Source: Symsagittifera roscoffensis
Taxonomy: Eukaryota > Xenacoelomorpha > Acoela > Convolutidae
Assembly: GCF_963678635.1 (NCBI RefSeq)
Contig: NC_087065.1
Span: 11,427,579 to 11,491,578, forward strand
Direction of reading: 5' to 3'
DNA: 64,000 bases
The notes under the pieces are model-generated. The model worked only from the letters and a program-made list of their open reading frames with translations. It had not been told where the DNA came from and did not search any database. Position 1 is the first letter of the stretch. Each line of letters starts with the position of its first letter. Shown here piece after piece: positions 24,655 to 37,166 of the stretch. Made by a program: the position numbers and the translations under genes.

Positions 24655-27600
24655 AAAGTCTGAGCATACGTCTGCACATCCTGAAAATAAGTCTGCAAAG
24701 TCGAACATAGAGTCTGCAAAATCGAAACAAACGTCTGCAAAGTCTGAACATAAGTCTGCAGAGTCGGAACATAAGTCAGCAAAGTCTGAACAAAAACTCT
24801 GCAAAGTCTGAAAATATGTATGCGAAGTCTGAGCATAAGTCAGAGCATAAGCTAAGTATGCAAAGTCTGAGGACAAGTTTGAAAAATTTGAACATAAGTC
24901 TTCAAAGTCCGGTCATAGAGTCTGCATAATCTGAATATATGTCCGCAAAGTCTGAATATGAGTCCTCTGAGTCTGAAATTAAGTCGGCAAAACCTGAACA
25001 CAAGCCTGCAAAGTCTAAGCATAAGTCTGCAAAGTCTGAACATACGTCTGCAAAACTTGTATATAAGTCTGCGAAACACGAACATAGAGTCTGCGAAAAT
25101 GAAACAAAAGTCTGCAAAGTCTGAACTTAAGTCGGCAAAGTCTGAACAAAAATTCTGCAAAGTTTGAACATAAGTCTTCGAGGTCTGATTATACGTCTGC
25201 AAAACTTGAATATAAGTCTGCAAAACCGAAAAATAAGTCTGCGAAGTCTGAAAATAAGTCTGCAGAGTGTGAACATAATCCTACAAAGTCTGGTCAAAAA
25301 TTTTGCAAAGTCTGAAAGTAAGTATGCGAAATCTGAGCCTAAGTCTGCAAAGTATGATTATAGGTCTGCAAAGTCTGAAGACAAATTTGAAAAGTCTGAA
25401 ACTAAGTCTGCAAAGCCTGAACATACGTCTCCAAATCCTGAAAATAAGTCTGCAAAGTCCGAACATAGAGTCTGCAAAATCGAAAAAAAAAGTCTGCAAA
25501 GTCTGAACGTAAGTCGGCAAAGTCTGAAAAAAAATTCTGCGAAACTCGAACATAAGTCTTCAAAGTCTGATTATACGTCTGCAAAACCTGAATAAAAGTC
25601 AGCAAAATCGAAACATAAGTCTGCGAAGTTTGAATAAAAGTCTGCAAAGTCTAAGCTTAATTCTGCAAAGTCTGAACATACGTCTGCAAAACCTGTATAT
25701 AAGTCTGCGAAGTCCGAACATAGAGTCTGCAAAAACGAAACAAAAGTCTGCGAAGTCTGAATAGAAGTCTGCTGAGTCTGATTTTAAGTAGGCAAAGTCT
25801 GAAAAAAAATTCTGCAAGTTTGAACATAAGTCTTGGAGGTCTGATTATAAGTCTGCAAAACTGAAACATAAGTCTGCGAAGTCTGAATAGAAGTCTGCAG
25901 AGTCTGAACATAATCCTACAAAGTCTGAGCAACATTTCGGCAAATTCTGAAAATAAGTATGCGAAATCTGAGCGTAAGTCCGCAAAATATGTTTATAGGT
26001 ATGCAAAGTCTGAAGACATTTTTGTAAAGTCTGAAACTAAGTCTGAAAAACCTGAATATACACCTGCAGAGCCCGAACACAGAGTCTGCAAAATCGAAAC
26101 AAAAGTCTGCAAAATTTGAAGATAAGTCTGCAGAGTCTGAACAAAAGACGGCAAAGTCTGAACATAAATTCTGCAAAGTCTGAAAATATGTATGCGAAGT
26201 CTGAGCATAAGTCTGCACATCCTGAAAATAAGTCTGCAAAGTCGAACATAGAGTCTGCAAAATCGAAACAAACGTCTGCAAAGTCTGAACATAAGTCTGC
26301 AGAGTCGGAAAATAAGTCAGCAAAGTCTGAACAAAAACTCTGCAAAGTCTGAAAATATGTATGCGAAGTCTGAGCATAAGTCAGAGCATAAGCTAAGTAT
26401 GCAAAGTCTGAGGACAAGTTTGAAAAATTTGAACATAAGTCTTCAAAGTCCGGTCATAGAGTCTGCATAATCTGAATTTATGTCCGCAAAGTCTGAATAT
26501 GAGTCCTCTGAGTCTGAAATTAAGTCGGCAAAACCTGAACACAAGCCTGCAAAGTCTAAGCATAAGTCTGCAAAGTCTGAACATACGTCTGCAAAACTTG
26601 TATATAAGTCTGCGAAACACGAACATAGAGTCTGCGAAAATTAAACAAAAGTCTGCAAAGTCTGAACTTAAGTCGGCAAAGTCTGAACAAAAATTCTGCA
26701 AAGTTTGAACATAAGTCTTCGAGGTCTGATTATACGTCTGCAAAACTTGAATATAAGTCTGCAAAACCGAAAAATAAGTCTGCGAAGTCTGAAAATAAGT
26801 CTGCAGAGTGTGAACATAATCCTACAAAGTCTGGTCAAAAATTTTGCAAAGTCTGAAAGTAAGTATGCGAAATCTGAGCCTAAGTCTGCAAAGTATGATT
26901 ATAGGTCTGCAAAGTCTGAAGACAAATTTGAAAAGTCTGAAACTAAGTCTGCAAAGCCTGAACATACGTCTCCAAATCCTGAAAATAAGTCTGCAAAGTC
27001 CGAACATAGAGTCTGCAAAATCGAAAAAAAAAGTCTGCAAAGTCTGAATAGAAGTCTGCTGAGTCTGATTTTAAGTAGGCAAAGTCTGAAAAAAAATTCT
27101 GCGAAACTCGAACATAAGTCTTCAAAGTCTGATTATACGTCTGCAAAACCTGAATAAAAGTCAGCAAAATCGAAACATAAGTCTGCGAAGTTTGAATAAA
27201 AGTCTGCAAAGTCTAAGCTTAATTCTGCAAAGTCTGAACATACGTCTGCAAAACCTGTATATAAGTCTGCGAAGTCCGAACATAGAGTCTGCAAAAACGA
27301 AACAAAAGTCTGCGAAGTCTGAATAGAAGTCTGCTGAGTCTGATTTTAAGTAGGCAAAGTCTGAAAAAAAATTCTGCAAGTTTGAACATAAGTCTTGGAG
27401 GTCTGATTATAAGTCTGCAAAACTGAAACATAAGTCTGCGAAGTCTGAATAGAAGTCTGCAGAGTCTGAACATAATCCTACAAAGTCTGAGCAACATTTC
27501 GGCAAATTCTGAAAATAAGTATGCGAAATCTGAGCGTAAGTCCGCAAAGTATGTTTATAGGTATGCAAAGTCTGAAGACATTTTTGTAAAGTCTGAAACT

Positions 27601-27778
27601 AAGTCTGAAAAACCTGAATATACACCTGCAGAGCCCGAACACAGAGTCTGCAAAATCGAAACAAAAGTCTGCAAAATTTGAAGATAAGTCTGCAGAGTCT
27701 GAACAAAAGACGGCAAAGTCTGAACATAAATTCTGCAAAGTCTGAAAATATGTATGCGAAGTCTGAGCATAAGTCTGC
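24655..27778 (+). repeat. Tandem segmental duplication of 1541/1562 bp within the satellite
   Basis: Positions about 24655-26196 and 26197-27778 are copies. The offset is 1541 bp up to about 25500 and 1562 bp afterwards, so the second copy has gained exactly one 21-bp unit near 27045. The gained segment resembles sequence found about 290 bp further on, which suggests slippage or conversion between units. Confidence 0.85.
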
Positions 27779-28290
27779 AAACTATGATTACAGGTATGCA
27801 AATTCTGAAGACAAGTTTGTAAAGTCTGATAAGAAGTCTGCAAAATCTGAACTTACGTCTGCAAAACCTGAAGATAAGTCTGCAACATCCAAGCATAGAG
27901 TCCGCATACTCTAAACATAAGTCTGCATAGTCTGAAAATAAGTCTGCAGAGTCTGAAAATAAGTTGCCGAAGTCTGAACATAAATTCTGCAAAGTCTGAA
28001 CACAAGCATGCAAAGTTTGAGCTTAAGTCTTCAAAGTCTGAACATAAGTCTTCACAGTCTGATTATACGTCTGCAAAACCTGAATATAAGTCTGCAAAGT
28101 CTGAATTGAACATAAATCTGCAGAGTCTGTAAATAAGTATGCGAAGTCTGAGCATAAGTCTGCAAACTATGATTACAGGTATGCAAATTCTGAAGACAAG
28201 TTTGTAAAGTCTGATAAGAAGTCTGCAAAATCTGAACTTACGTCTGCAAAACCTGAAGATAAGTCTGCAACATCCAATCATAGAGTCTGC
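27745..28290 (+). repeat. 385-bp partial duplication at the end of the main satellite block
   Basis: A stretch of about 160 bp around AACTATGATTACAGGTATGC (27780) recurs around 28165 with nearly the same sequence, including the rare marks GATAAGAAGTCTGC and GCAACATCCAA. The offset is about 385 bp. Confidence 0.75.
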
Positions 28291-28578
28291 ATAATCTAAA
28301 CATAAGTCTGCAAGGTCTTAATATAAGTCTGCAGAGTCTGAGAATAAGTCGCCAAATTCTGAACATAAACTCTGCAAAGTCAGAACATAAGCCTGCAAAG
28401 TCTAAGCCTAGGTCTGCAAAGTCTGAACATTCATCTGCAAAACCTGAATAAAAGTCTGCTAAGTGCGAACATAGAGTCTGTAAGGTCGAAATATATTTAT
28501 CTGCAAAATCTGAATTTAAGTCTGCAAAGTCTAAGCTTAAGTCTGCAAAATCTGAAAATACGTCTGCAACACCTGTAT

Positions 28579-28988
28579 TGGAACCTGATCTAAACTACAT
28601 TTTATGATTGGATAAATTAGATATTTTACCACTGTAAAGTAATTAATATTAACCAATCATGATCCATCTAACTAACAACCCACTTATTTGTAAGTGCTGA
28701 AATTACTTGTAATTTCAGCACCAGAGAGATTTGAATTTAACTTAGAAATTAGTTGACTCTCCAAGAGAACTTCAGCAGCCGCAATAAACCAGTATTTCCT
28801 AGATCTATTGAGCCTAGCAGAGACTAGTTAAACAACCTGAGACTAGATAGTATAAGAGTAAGATTAGGATCGGTATTAGACTAAGAAGTTGCACGAATCT
28901 ATCCGGCCGAAAACAAGATAGCGTGACGAGCAGACGGTGTACCCTATCCGAAATTACTCTATGAGTTAACCACCTCGGTTATAACTCA
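28579..28988. mobile_element. Probable solo LTR inserted in the satellite
   Basis: A 410-bp segment unrelated to the satellite interrupts it. It starts TGGAACCTGA and ends TTATAACTCA, the TG...CA termini of an LTR, and is flanked by GTAT at 28575-28578 and 28989-28992. The satellite continues on both sides as in undisturbed units (compare the CCTGTATATAAG variant near 27257), so GTAT looks like a 4-bp target-site duplication. The segment has no open frame. Its family is unknown and it does not resemble the Gypsy relics in this window. A short non-autonomous element is an alternative to a solo LTR. Confidence 0.7.
28694..28721. other. Perfect 13-bp inverted repeat (hairpin)
   Basis: GTGCTGAAATTAC and its exact reverse complement are separated by only TT. 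The stem could fold in RNA or extrude as a cruciform, or it could be a dimeric protein-binding site within the LTR-like element. Confidence 0.8.
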
Positions 28989-28992
28989 GTAT

Positions 28993-31900
28993 GTAAGTCT
29001 GCGAAGTCCAAAAATAGAGTCTGCAAAAATGAAACAAAAGTCTGCAAAGTCTGTAAATAAATCTGCAGAGTCTGAACTTAATTCGGCAAAGTCTGAACAA
29101 AAATTCTGCAAAGTTTGAACATAAGTCTTCGAAGTCTGATTATACGTCTGCAAAATCTGAATATATATCTGCAAAATCGAAACATAAGTCTGCGGAGTCT
29201 GAATAAAAGTGTGCAGAGACTGAACATAATCCTACAAAGTCAGAGCAGAATTTCGGCAAATTCTGAAAATAAGTATGCGAACTCTGAGCATAAGTCCGCA
29301 AATAATGATTATAGGTATGCAAAGTCTGAAGACATTTTTGTAAAGTCTGAAACTAAGTCTGCGAAGTCTGAACATACGTCTGAAAAACCTGAATATACAC
29401 CTGCAGAGTCCGAACACAGAGTCTGCAAAATCGAAACAAAAGTCTGCAAATTCTGAACATAAGTCGGTAAAGTCTGAACATAAATTCTGCAAAGTATGAA
29501 CATACGTCTGAAAAACTTAAATATAAGTCTGCAAAATCCGGTGATAGAGTCTGCATAATCTAAACATATGTCTGCAAAGTCTGAATATAAGTCTGCAGAG
29601 TCTGAAAATCAGTCGGCAAAATCTGAACATATTTTCTGCAAAGTCTGAAAGTGAGTTTGCCAAGTCTGAGCGTAAATCTGAAGAGTATGATTATAGGTAT
29701 GCAAATTCTGAAGACAAATTTGTAAAGTCTGATAATATGTCTGCAAAGTCTGAACATACGTCTGCGATACCTGAAGATAAGTCTGCAACATCCAATCATA
29801 GAGTCTGCATAATCTAAACATAAGTCTGGAAAGTCTGAATATAAGTCTGCAGAGTCTGAGAATAAGTCGCCAAAGTCTGAACAAAAACTCTGCAAAGTCA
29901 GATTATAAGCCTGCAAAGTCTCAGCCTAGGTCTGCAAAGTCTGAACATACATCTGCAAAATCTGAATAAAAGTCTGCAAAGAGCGAACATAGAGTCTGTA
30001 AAATCGAAAAATAGGTCTGCAAAGTCTGAAATTAAGTCTGCAGAGTCTGAAAAAAAGTAGGCAAAGTCTGAACATAAGCTTGCAAAGTCTAAGCTTAAGT
30101 CTGTAAAGTCTAAACATACGTCTGCAACACCTGTATATAAGTCTGCGAAGTCCGAACATAGAGTCTGCAAAAATGAAACAAAAGTCTGCAAAGCCTGTAA
30201 ATAAATCTGCAGAGTCTGAACTCAAGTTGGCAAAGACTGAACAAAAATTCTGCAAAGTTTGAATATTAGTCTTCGAAGTCTGATTATGTGTCTGCAAAAT
30301 CTGAATATATATCTGCAAAATCGAAACATAAGTCTGCGAAGTCTGAATATAAGTGTGCAGAGACTGAACATAATCCTACAAAGTCTGAGCAGAATTTCGG
30401 CAAATTCTGAAAATAAAAAAGCGAACTCTGAGTTTAAGTTTGCAAAGTATGATTATAGGTATGCAAAGTTTGAAGACATTTTTGTTAAGTCTGAAACTAG
30501 GTCTGCGAAGTCTGAACATACGTCTGAAAAACCTGAATATACACCTGCAGAGTCCGAACACAGAGTCTGCAAAATCGAAACAAATGTCTGCAAAGTCTGA
30601 ACATAAGTCTGCAGAGTCTGAACATAAGTCGGCAAAGTCTGAACATAAATTCTGCAAAGTCTGTTAATACGTACGCCAAGTCTGAGCATAAGTCTGCAAA
30701 TTATGATAACAGGTATGCAAAGTCTGAGGACAAGTTTGTAAAGTCTGATAATAAGTCTGCAAATTCTGAACATACGTCTGAAAAACCTGAATATAAGTCC
30801 GCAAAATCCGGTGATAGAGTCTGCATAATCTAAACATATGTCTGCAAAGTCTGAATATAAGTCTGCAGAGTCTGCAAATCAGTCAGCAAAATCTGAACAT
30901 ATTTTCTGCAAAGTCTGAAAGTGAGTTCGTATTGTCTGAGCACAAGTCTGGAAAGTATGATTATAGGTATACCAAGTCTAAAGACAAGTTTGTAAAGTCT
31001 GATAATAAGTCTGCAAAGTCTGAACATACGTCTGCAAAACCTGAAGATAAGTCTGCAAAATCCGATCATAGAGCCTGCATAATCTAAACATAAGTCTGCA
31101 AAGTCTGAATATAAGTCGCCAAAGTCTGAACATAAGTTCTGCAAAGTCTGAACATAGTCATGCAAAGTCTGAGCTCAAGTCTGCAAAGTCGAAACACAAG
31201 TCTTCACAGTCGATAATACGTCTGCAAAACCTGAATATAAGTCTACAAAGTCCGAACATAAGTCTGCAAAGTCTGAATATAAGTCCGCAGAGTCTGAAAA
31301 TAAATCGCCAAAGTCTGAACATAAATTCTGCAAAGTCTAAACATAAGCATGCAAAGTCTGAGCTTAAGTCTTCGACGTCTGAACATAAGTCTTCACAATC
31401 TGATTATACGTCTGCAAAACCTGAATATAAGTCTGCAAAGTCCGATTATAAGTCTGCAAAGTCTGAATATAAATCTACAGAGTCTGAAAATAAGTCGCCA
31501 AAGTCTGAACAAAAATTCTGCAAAGTCTGAACATAGGCATGCAAAGTCTCAGCTCAAGTCTTCAAAGTCTGAACACAAGTCTTCACAGTCGATAATACGT
31601 CTGCAAAACCTGAATATAAGTCTGCAAAGTCCGAACATAAGCCTGCAAAGTCTGAATATAAGTCCGCAGAGTCTGAAAATAAATCGCCAAATTCTGAACG
31701 TAATTTCTGCAAAGTCTGAACATAAGCATGCAAAGTCTGAGCTTAAGTCTTCAAAGTCTGAACATAAGTCTTCAGAATCTGATTATACGTCTGCAAAACC
31801 TGAATATAAGTCTGCAAAGTCCGAATATAAATCTGCAAAATCTGAGAGTAAGTTCGCAATGTCTGAGCATAAGTTTGAAAAGTATGATTATAGGTATGCA

Positions 31901-32887
31901 AAGTCTGAAGACAAGTTTGTAAAGTCTGATAATGAGTCTGCAAATTCTGAACATACGTCTGCAAAACTTGAAGCTAAGTCTGCAAAGTTCGATCAAAAAG
32001 TCTGCATAATCTAAACATAAGTCTGCAAAGTCTGAATATAAGTCTGCAGAGTCTGAAAATAAAACGCCAAAGTCTGAACATAAACTCTGCAAAGTCAGAA
32101 CTTAAGCCTGCAAAGTCTAAGATTAAGTCTGCAAAGTCTGAGCATACGTCTGCAAAACTTGAAGATAAGTCTGCAAAGTTCGATCAAAGAGTCTGCATAA
32201 TCTAAACATAAGTCTGCAAAGTCTGAATATAAGTCTGCAGAGTCCCGAAATAAGTAGCCAAAGTCTGAACTTAAACTCTGCAAAGTCGGAATTTAAGTCT
32301 GCAAAGTCTCAACGTACATCTTCAAAACCTGAATATAAGTCTGCAAATTCCGAACATAGAGTAGGTAAAATCGAAACATATGTCTGCAAATTCTGAATTT
32401 AAATCTGCAGAGTCTGAAAAAAAGTCGCCAAAGTCTGAACATACATCTGCAAAACCTGAATATAAGTCTGCAAAGTCCGAACATAGAGTCTGTAAAACCG
32501 AAACATATGTCTGCAAAGTCTGAATTTAAGTCTGCAGAGTCTGAAAAAAAGTCGCTTAAGTCTGAACATAAGCTCTGCAAAGTCAGAACATAAGCCTGCA
32601 AAGTCTAAGCTTTAGTCTGCAATGTCTGAACAAACATCTGCAAAACCTGAATATAAGTCTGCAAAGTCCGAACACAGAGCCTGTAAAATCAAAACATAGC
32701 TCTGCAAAGTCTGAAATTAAGTCTGCAGAGTCTGAACAAAAGTCTACACAGTCTGGACATAAATTCTGCAAAGTCGGAAGGTATTTATGCGACGCCTGAG
32801 CATAGGTCTGCGAAGTTTAATTATAGGAATGCAACGTCTGAAGATAAAACTGTGAAGTCTGAAAAAATGTCCGAAAAGTCTGTACAG
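28993..32887 (+). repeat. 21-bp satellite array, second block
   Basis: The same 21-bp unit resumes directly after the inserted element and runs to the edge of block B. Variants such as GTCTGATAATAAGTCTGC, CTGAAGATAAG and AATCGCCAAAGTC are more common here than in the first block. The last 60 bp before 32888 contain more divergent units. The longest open frame (221 codons, 31349-32014) is satellite throughout. Confidence 0.95.
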
Positions 32888-34221
32888 AAAACTGCGGAAA
32901 AACATAAGTGTCAACCCAAACAAGCTGCTGTCAGGAGAATTAACAATTCCTTTCTCATTTTATCTTTTTTATTGAAAAAACTCAAAGGTATAACAAACAG
33001 AAGAATTAGTTCCAAAAATGAAAGACGATATTAAATTGGATTTCGCCCGCTCTGAATCTCTATCTATTTAACCTCCATCTAACCAATTTTATCGATTTTT
33101 TAAAGCCAAAAAAATAGATCAAACAAAGCCTAGTCTATAAGGTAAATATATATTTAGGGGATTGCTTCTCTATTTTCGTTCTCTTTTTCCTAACGACACC
33201 GCAAAGTGGTCCCTTGAAAAAAGAATTCAGCGAGGCGACCGAGATTTACTACTATCTACAATTCCGAAAGACTTATTTTGGTGGCAACTTTTCTGTTTTG
33301 TATTATGTCGCTTGTTCCTTCTTGTGTATTGCTTTCCAGGCTGTCTTGTCTACTCGATACAATCATAAGAATTTCCAATTGTAATTTAATTTAGATGGGT
33401 ATACGTCTAATTGTAGAAGGCTCTGAGTGATCTGGATATAATCTAATAATCAAATCACTAGGAAAGTGTTTGCGATTTATCGGCCAAATTGCCTAATTAC
33501 AAATAACTTCCCATTAACTCCACTAAGAATAAACTGTTCTCTCTCTCTCTCTCTAAAGAGTCTCTGATGAGAACGAGTCATCTACTCTTTCTGCTATAAT
33601 TATTCGCTTACTCTGAGAACCAACTGCTCAATTCGCTAGCAATAATTGTTCTCTCCAACGAACTGAGAACCAACTACTCTTAATAGTTGGGGTTGGGTTG
33701 GGGTTACGCCAATTTCCGGTATTAACCTAGAGGTCTGGGGTTCCAAAATTAAACTTCCCTCAACTAGGCCTACAACATACTAAAATGTGGGCCCAATACC
33801 GCCGCTAGTTTCCGAGTTCTGATAGGGTCATTTACACCCCCGGGGACCGTTATCACTCCCCCCCCCCCAAGGGTCTGAGGGGTCCCGATTTCCGTATGCC
33901 CGGGTCAATTCATCTCTAGTACCCCTCTTCTGAGTTTCATAACACTAGCTTTCTTAGTTCCAACTTTTCTTTTGGGAGGAGGGGGGTTAGCCGATTTGTC
34001 AAATTCTATTTTCTGGCATAGGAGGGACGATATCTTTGAAGAATGAACTATTTAAACTCAAACCTTCGTTCGTTGTACTACTTAACATAATGACAAATCA
34101 ATCTTACGCTCAGGTTATTATAGGATGTATTACAGTAGAATCACCAATTCTACAGTAAACATCAAATTACATTTTAAATCTGATTAAAAATCAAACCAAT
34201 ATTAAAGATATTAACCCAAAA
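32888..34221 (+). repeat. Block B, copy 1 (shortest)
   Basis: Block B is noncoding sequence that lies upstream of each transporter copy. It begins with AAAACTGCGGAAAAACATAAG, contains a CT-rich microsatellite near 33540 and a C-tract near 33860, and ends at the transporter start codon. Copy 1 lacks about 457 bp present in copies 2 and 3 (the gap is near 33686). A 68-codon open frame (33162-33368) recurs in copy 2 but not in frame in copy 3, so coding is unlikely. Confidence 0.85.
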
Positions 34222-35375
34222 ATGAACAACGCACTCGAGAGTAAAAAATAGAGGAGATTATTCGGTGATTAACAAGGAAGAATCTCACATCTCGAACAAA
34301 AAAATCAGACTCTCTGTGAAAGAGAAAACGAGCGGAAAACGTACTTTTTGTCTGCTTTCAATGGTCATACTTTACTTGGCCGAAGGAGTTAATGTCTCGG
34401 CCACGGGACCCTTCTTCCCGAACGAAGCCGAGAAAAAGGAGTCTCGCAAATCATGGTCGGGGTAAATTCAGCAGTTACTATGTTTTCTATGTGGATCGTG
34501 TCGCTTGCATTACTTTTTCTGGCGTCAGACAGAAACTAAAAGTGTATATTTTATTTCGGGCTTTTCACTTCCGCCGTTACTTGTATAATATTTGGCGAGT
34601 TGGAACAAATTGACGATGCGAGTTTATTCATCACATTGAGTTTGGTCACGAGAGCTTTAATGGGTGCCGGCTGCGGTTGTATTTGGGGCGTTGGCGCTGC
34701 AATACTGATTCCATTATTTCCGACCGAAGCTGGAAAGATTTTTGGGCTGCTGGAATTTTGTGCCGGATTTGGGCAAATGGCGGGACCGCCGTTTGGAAGT
34801 TTTCTATTCTCTCTCGGAGGGTACCGACCGATTTCCGTTTTGGACAGCAGGCCTGATTGAAATAACAGCCGGGGTATTTGTGTTGCTTGTTTGTCAACTA
34901 CGCACGATCCATCGTCGGCAGGTAGTGGGAGCTCTACACCTGAAAATCAAGAAAAAGCATTCTCGAAAACTTCGCTAAATTTTCTCTCGAACCCAGGCAT
35001 CATATTGATTACGTTACCCGTTGTGACTATCATGTGCGAAGTGGGTTTCTTTCAGGTCTCATTGGCCCCTCACCTGTTGAAAACTTTTGGAATTGACGGA
35101 ACTACCTCCGAAAACATTTTCCTCATTCATGCCGGAACTTCAGCTGTGACCTGCGCTTTATTCGGAGTCTTAGTCGATAAAGGCTACTCCAGTTTCGCAT
35201 TCATACTTAGCACATGTTTAACTCCTGTGGGATACTTCTTGATAGGTTTTCCCGAAATAAGTTCAGTTTGCAGTGGCAGACAGTTGCTGTGTTTGGGTCT
35301 AGCGCTACTTGGGTTAACTGCAAATGGTGGCTTTATTCCTGGATATTTTCTGTTCGAAAAAATAGCCGAAAACGC
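34222..35375 (+). pseudogene. SLC18B1-like MFS transporter, copy 1, pseudogene
   Basis: This is a copy of the transporter described at 42466. Compared with copy 2 it carries an extra A near 34245 giving an early stop, one A fewer near 34437, a nonsense change in an AAC-TAA-AAG context near 34536, a 4-bp tandem insertion near 34827 and a T-run shortened by one near 34876. From 34891 the correct frame runs on to about residue NAK, where the gene is joined to block B copy 2 at 35376. The last 80 or so residues, including the final membrane segments, are missing. Three of the lesions are homopolymer length changes, so part of the damage could be sequencing error, but the nonsense change, 4-bp insertion and 3' fusion are not of that type. 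Confidence 0.85.
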
Positions 35376-37166
35376 AAAACTGCGGAAAAACATAAGTGTC
35401 AACCCAAACAAGCTGCTGTCAGGAGAATTAACAATTCCTTTCTCATTTTATCTTTTTTATTGAAAAAGCTCAAAGGTATAACAAACAGAAGAATTAGTTC
35501 CAAAAATGAAAGACGATATTAAATTGGATTTCGCCCGCTCTGAATCTCTATCTATTTAACCTCCATCTAACCAATTTTATCGATTTTTAAAGCCAAAAAA
35601 ATAGATCAAACAAAGCCTAGTCTATAAGGTAAATATATATTTAGGGGATTGCTTCTCTATTTTCGTTCTCTTTTTCCTAACGACACCGCAAAGTGGTCCC
35701 TTGAAAAAAGAATTCAGCGAGGCGACCGAGATTCACTACTATCTACAATTCCGAAAGACTTATTTTGGTGGCAATTTTTCTGTTTTGTATTATGTCGCTT
35801 GTTCCTTCTTGTGTATTGCTTTCCAGGCTGTCTTGTCTACTCGATACAATCATAAGAATTTCCAATTGTAAATTAATTCAGATGTGTATACATCTAATTG
35901 TAGAAGGCTCTGAGTGATCTGGATATAATCTAATAATCAAATCAAAAGGAAAGTGTTCGCGATTTATCGGCCAAAATGCCTAATTACAATTAACTTCCCA
36001 TTAACTCAACTAAAAATTAACTCTTCTCTCTCTCTCTAAAGAGTCTCTGATGAGAACGAGTCATCTACTCTTTCTGCTATAATTGTTCGCTTACTCTGAG
36101 AACCAACTACTCAATTCGCTAGCAATAACTGTTCTCTCCAACGAACTGAGAACCAACTACTCTTAATAGTAGCTAACAACTGTTCTGATTCTTAAAGGCT
36201 CTGCGGTACTTTCCAATTTCTTAACTTTCTTTACACTTAGTTTTAGTTAAATCACGCCATTCCCTATCAGTCCTGACAACCGTTTATATCGCCCGTCCGC
36301 ATATGTTTAAGACTACATCCCTCCCCCTGTCAACTCTGCCACGTGCCAAGTTCGCTTTCTTTTATCAATCTTTTCACGCTTATTAGATACCCGGTATGCG
36401 GTAGGTGTCAAATTTGACCAGGCAAACAATATTCATACGATTCTAATCAGCTAATTCCTGACAAGGAATCATTTGCCAAGCTAAACTGAACCCAATATTT
36501 ACCAAGTCCGCTTTGAATTAACTCTACTACTCCAAGGTTGCAATGTAAAAGCTATAACTCTATCAGCTTCTGCTCTAGTTCTCATTATACAAGTTTTCCT
36601 CGCAGTTTTTAGCAAGGTGACCCATTCTCATTTCCAGGGGTTGGGCTGGGGTTACGCCACTTTCCGGTATTAACCTAGAGGTCTGGGGTTCCAAAATTAA
36701 ACTTCCCTCAACTAGGCCTACAACATACTAAAATGTGGGCCCAATACCGCCGCTAGTTTCCGAGTTCTGATAGGGTCATTTACACTTCCGGTGACCATTA
36801 TTACTCCCCCCCAAGGGTCCGAGGGGTCCCGTTTTTCGTATGCCCGGGTCAAATCATCTCCAGTACCCCTCCTCTGAGTTTCATAACACTAGCTTTCTTA
36901 GTTCCAATTTTTTGTTTTTGGGAGGAGGGGGGTTAGCCGTTTTGTCAAATTCTATTTCTGGCATAGGAGGGACGATATCTTTGAAGAATGAACTATTTAA
37001 ACTCAAACCTTTGTTCGTTGTACTAATTAACTTAATGACAAACCAATCTAACGCTCAGTTTACTATAGGATGTATTACAGTGGAATCACCAAATCTACAG
37101 TAAACATCAAATTACATTTTGAGTCTGATTAAAAATCAAACCAATATTAAAGATATTAAACCAAAA
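35376..37166 (+). repeat. Block B, copy 2
   Basis: The copy starts with AAAACTGCGGAAAAACATAAG directly at the broken 3' end of transporter copy 1, with no satellite between. It includes the 457 bp missing from copy 1 (about 36170-36640) but lacks about 548 bp found in copy 3. It ends at the start codon of transporter copy 2. Confidence 0.85.

Larger units (their letters stand above)
12995..28578 (+). repeat. 21-bp satellite array, main block
   Basis: The block consists of roughly 740 units of a 21-bp repeat with the consensus AAGTCTGCA + AAGTCTGAACAT, i.e. two half-units of 9 and 12 bp that both start AAGTCTG. Frequent variants are TAAGTATGC, TATGATTATAGGTATGC, GAACATAGAGTC, AAATCGAAACAAA and AAGTCGGC. 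These variants recur in the same order, giving a higher-order pattern of a few hundred bp. Long open frames of up to about 220 codons appear on both strands (minus-strand heptads FRLCRLM, SDFADLC, TLQTYVQ; plus-strand KSAKSEH). This follows from a 21-bp unit without stop codons in five of its six frames and is not evidence for genes. No start context, splice signal or non-repeat domain was found. Confidence 0.95.

Noticed and set aside
13000-32870. Dozens of open frames of 60-222 codons on both strands in the satellite
   Set aside because: They are heptad translations of a 21-bp unit that lacks stops in five frames. The best frame changes every few hundred bases, no non-repeat domain is attached, and overlapping frames on both strands are equally long.
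33162-33368. 68-codon open frame in block B, also present at 35649-35855
   Set aside because: The corresponding stretch of copy 3 (about 40400-40600) has a different frame open, so the frame is not conserved as protein.
33540-33600. CTGATGAG followed by AACGAG in block B, reminiscent of a hammerhead ribozyme core
   Set aside because: There is no stem II between the two core parts, and the GAAA element and closing helices are absent in all three copies.
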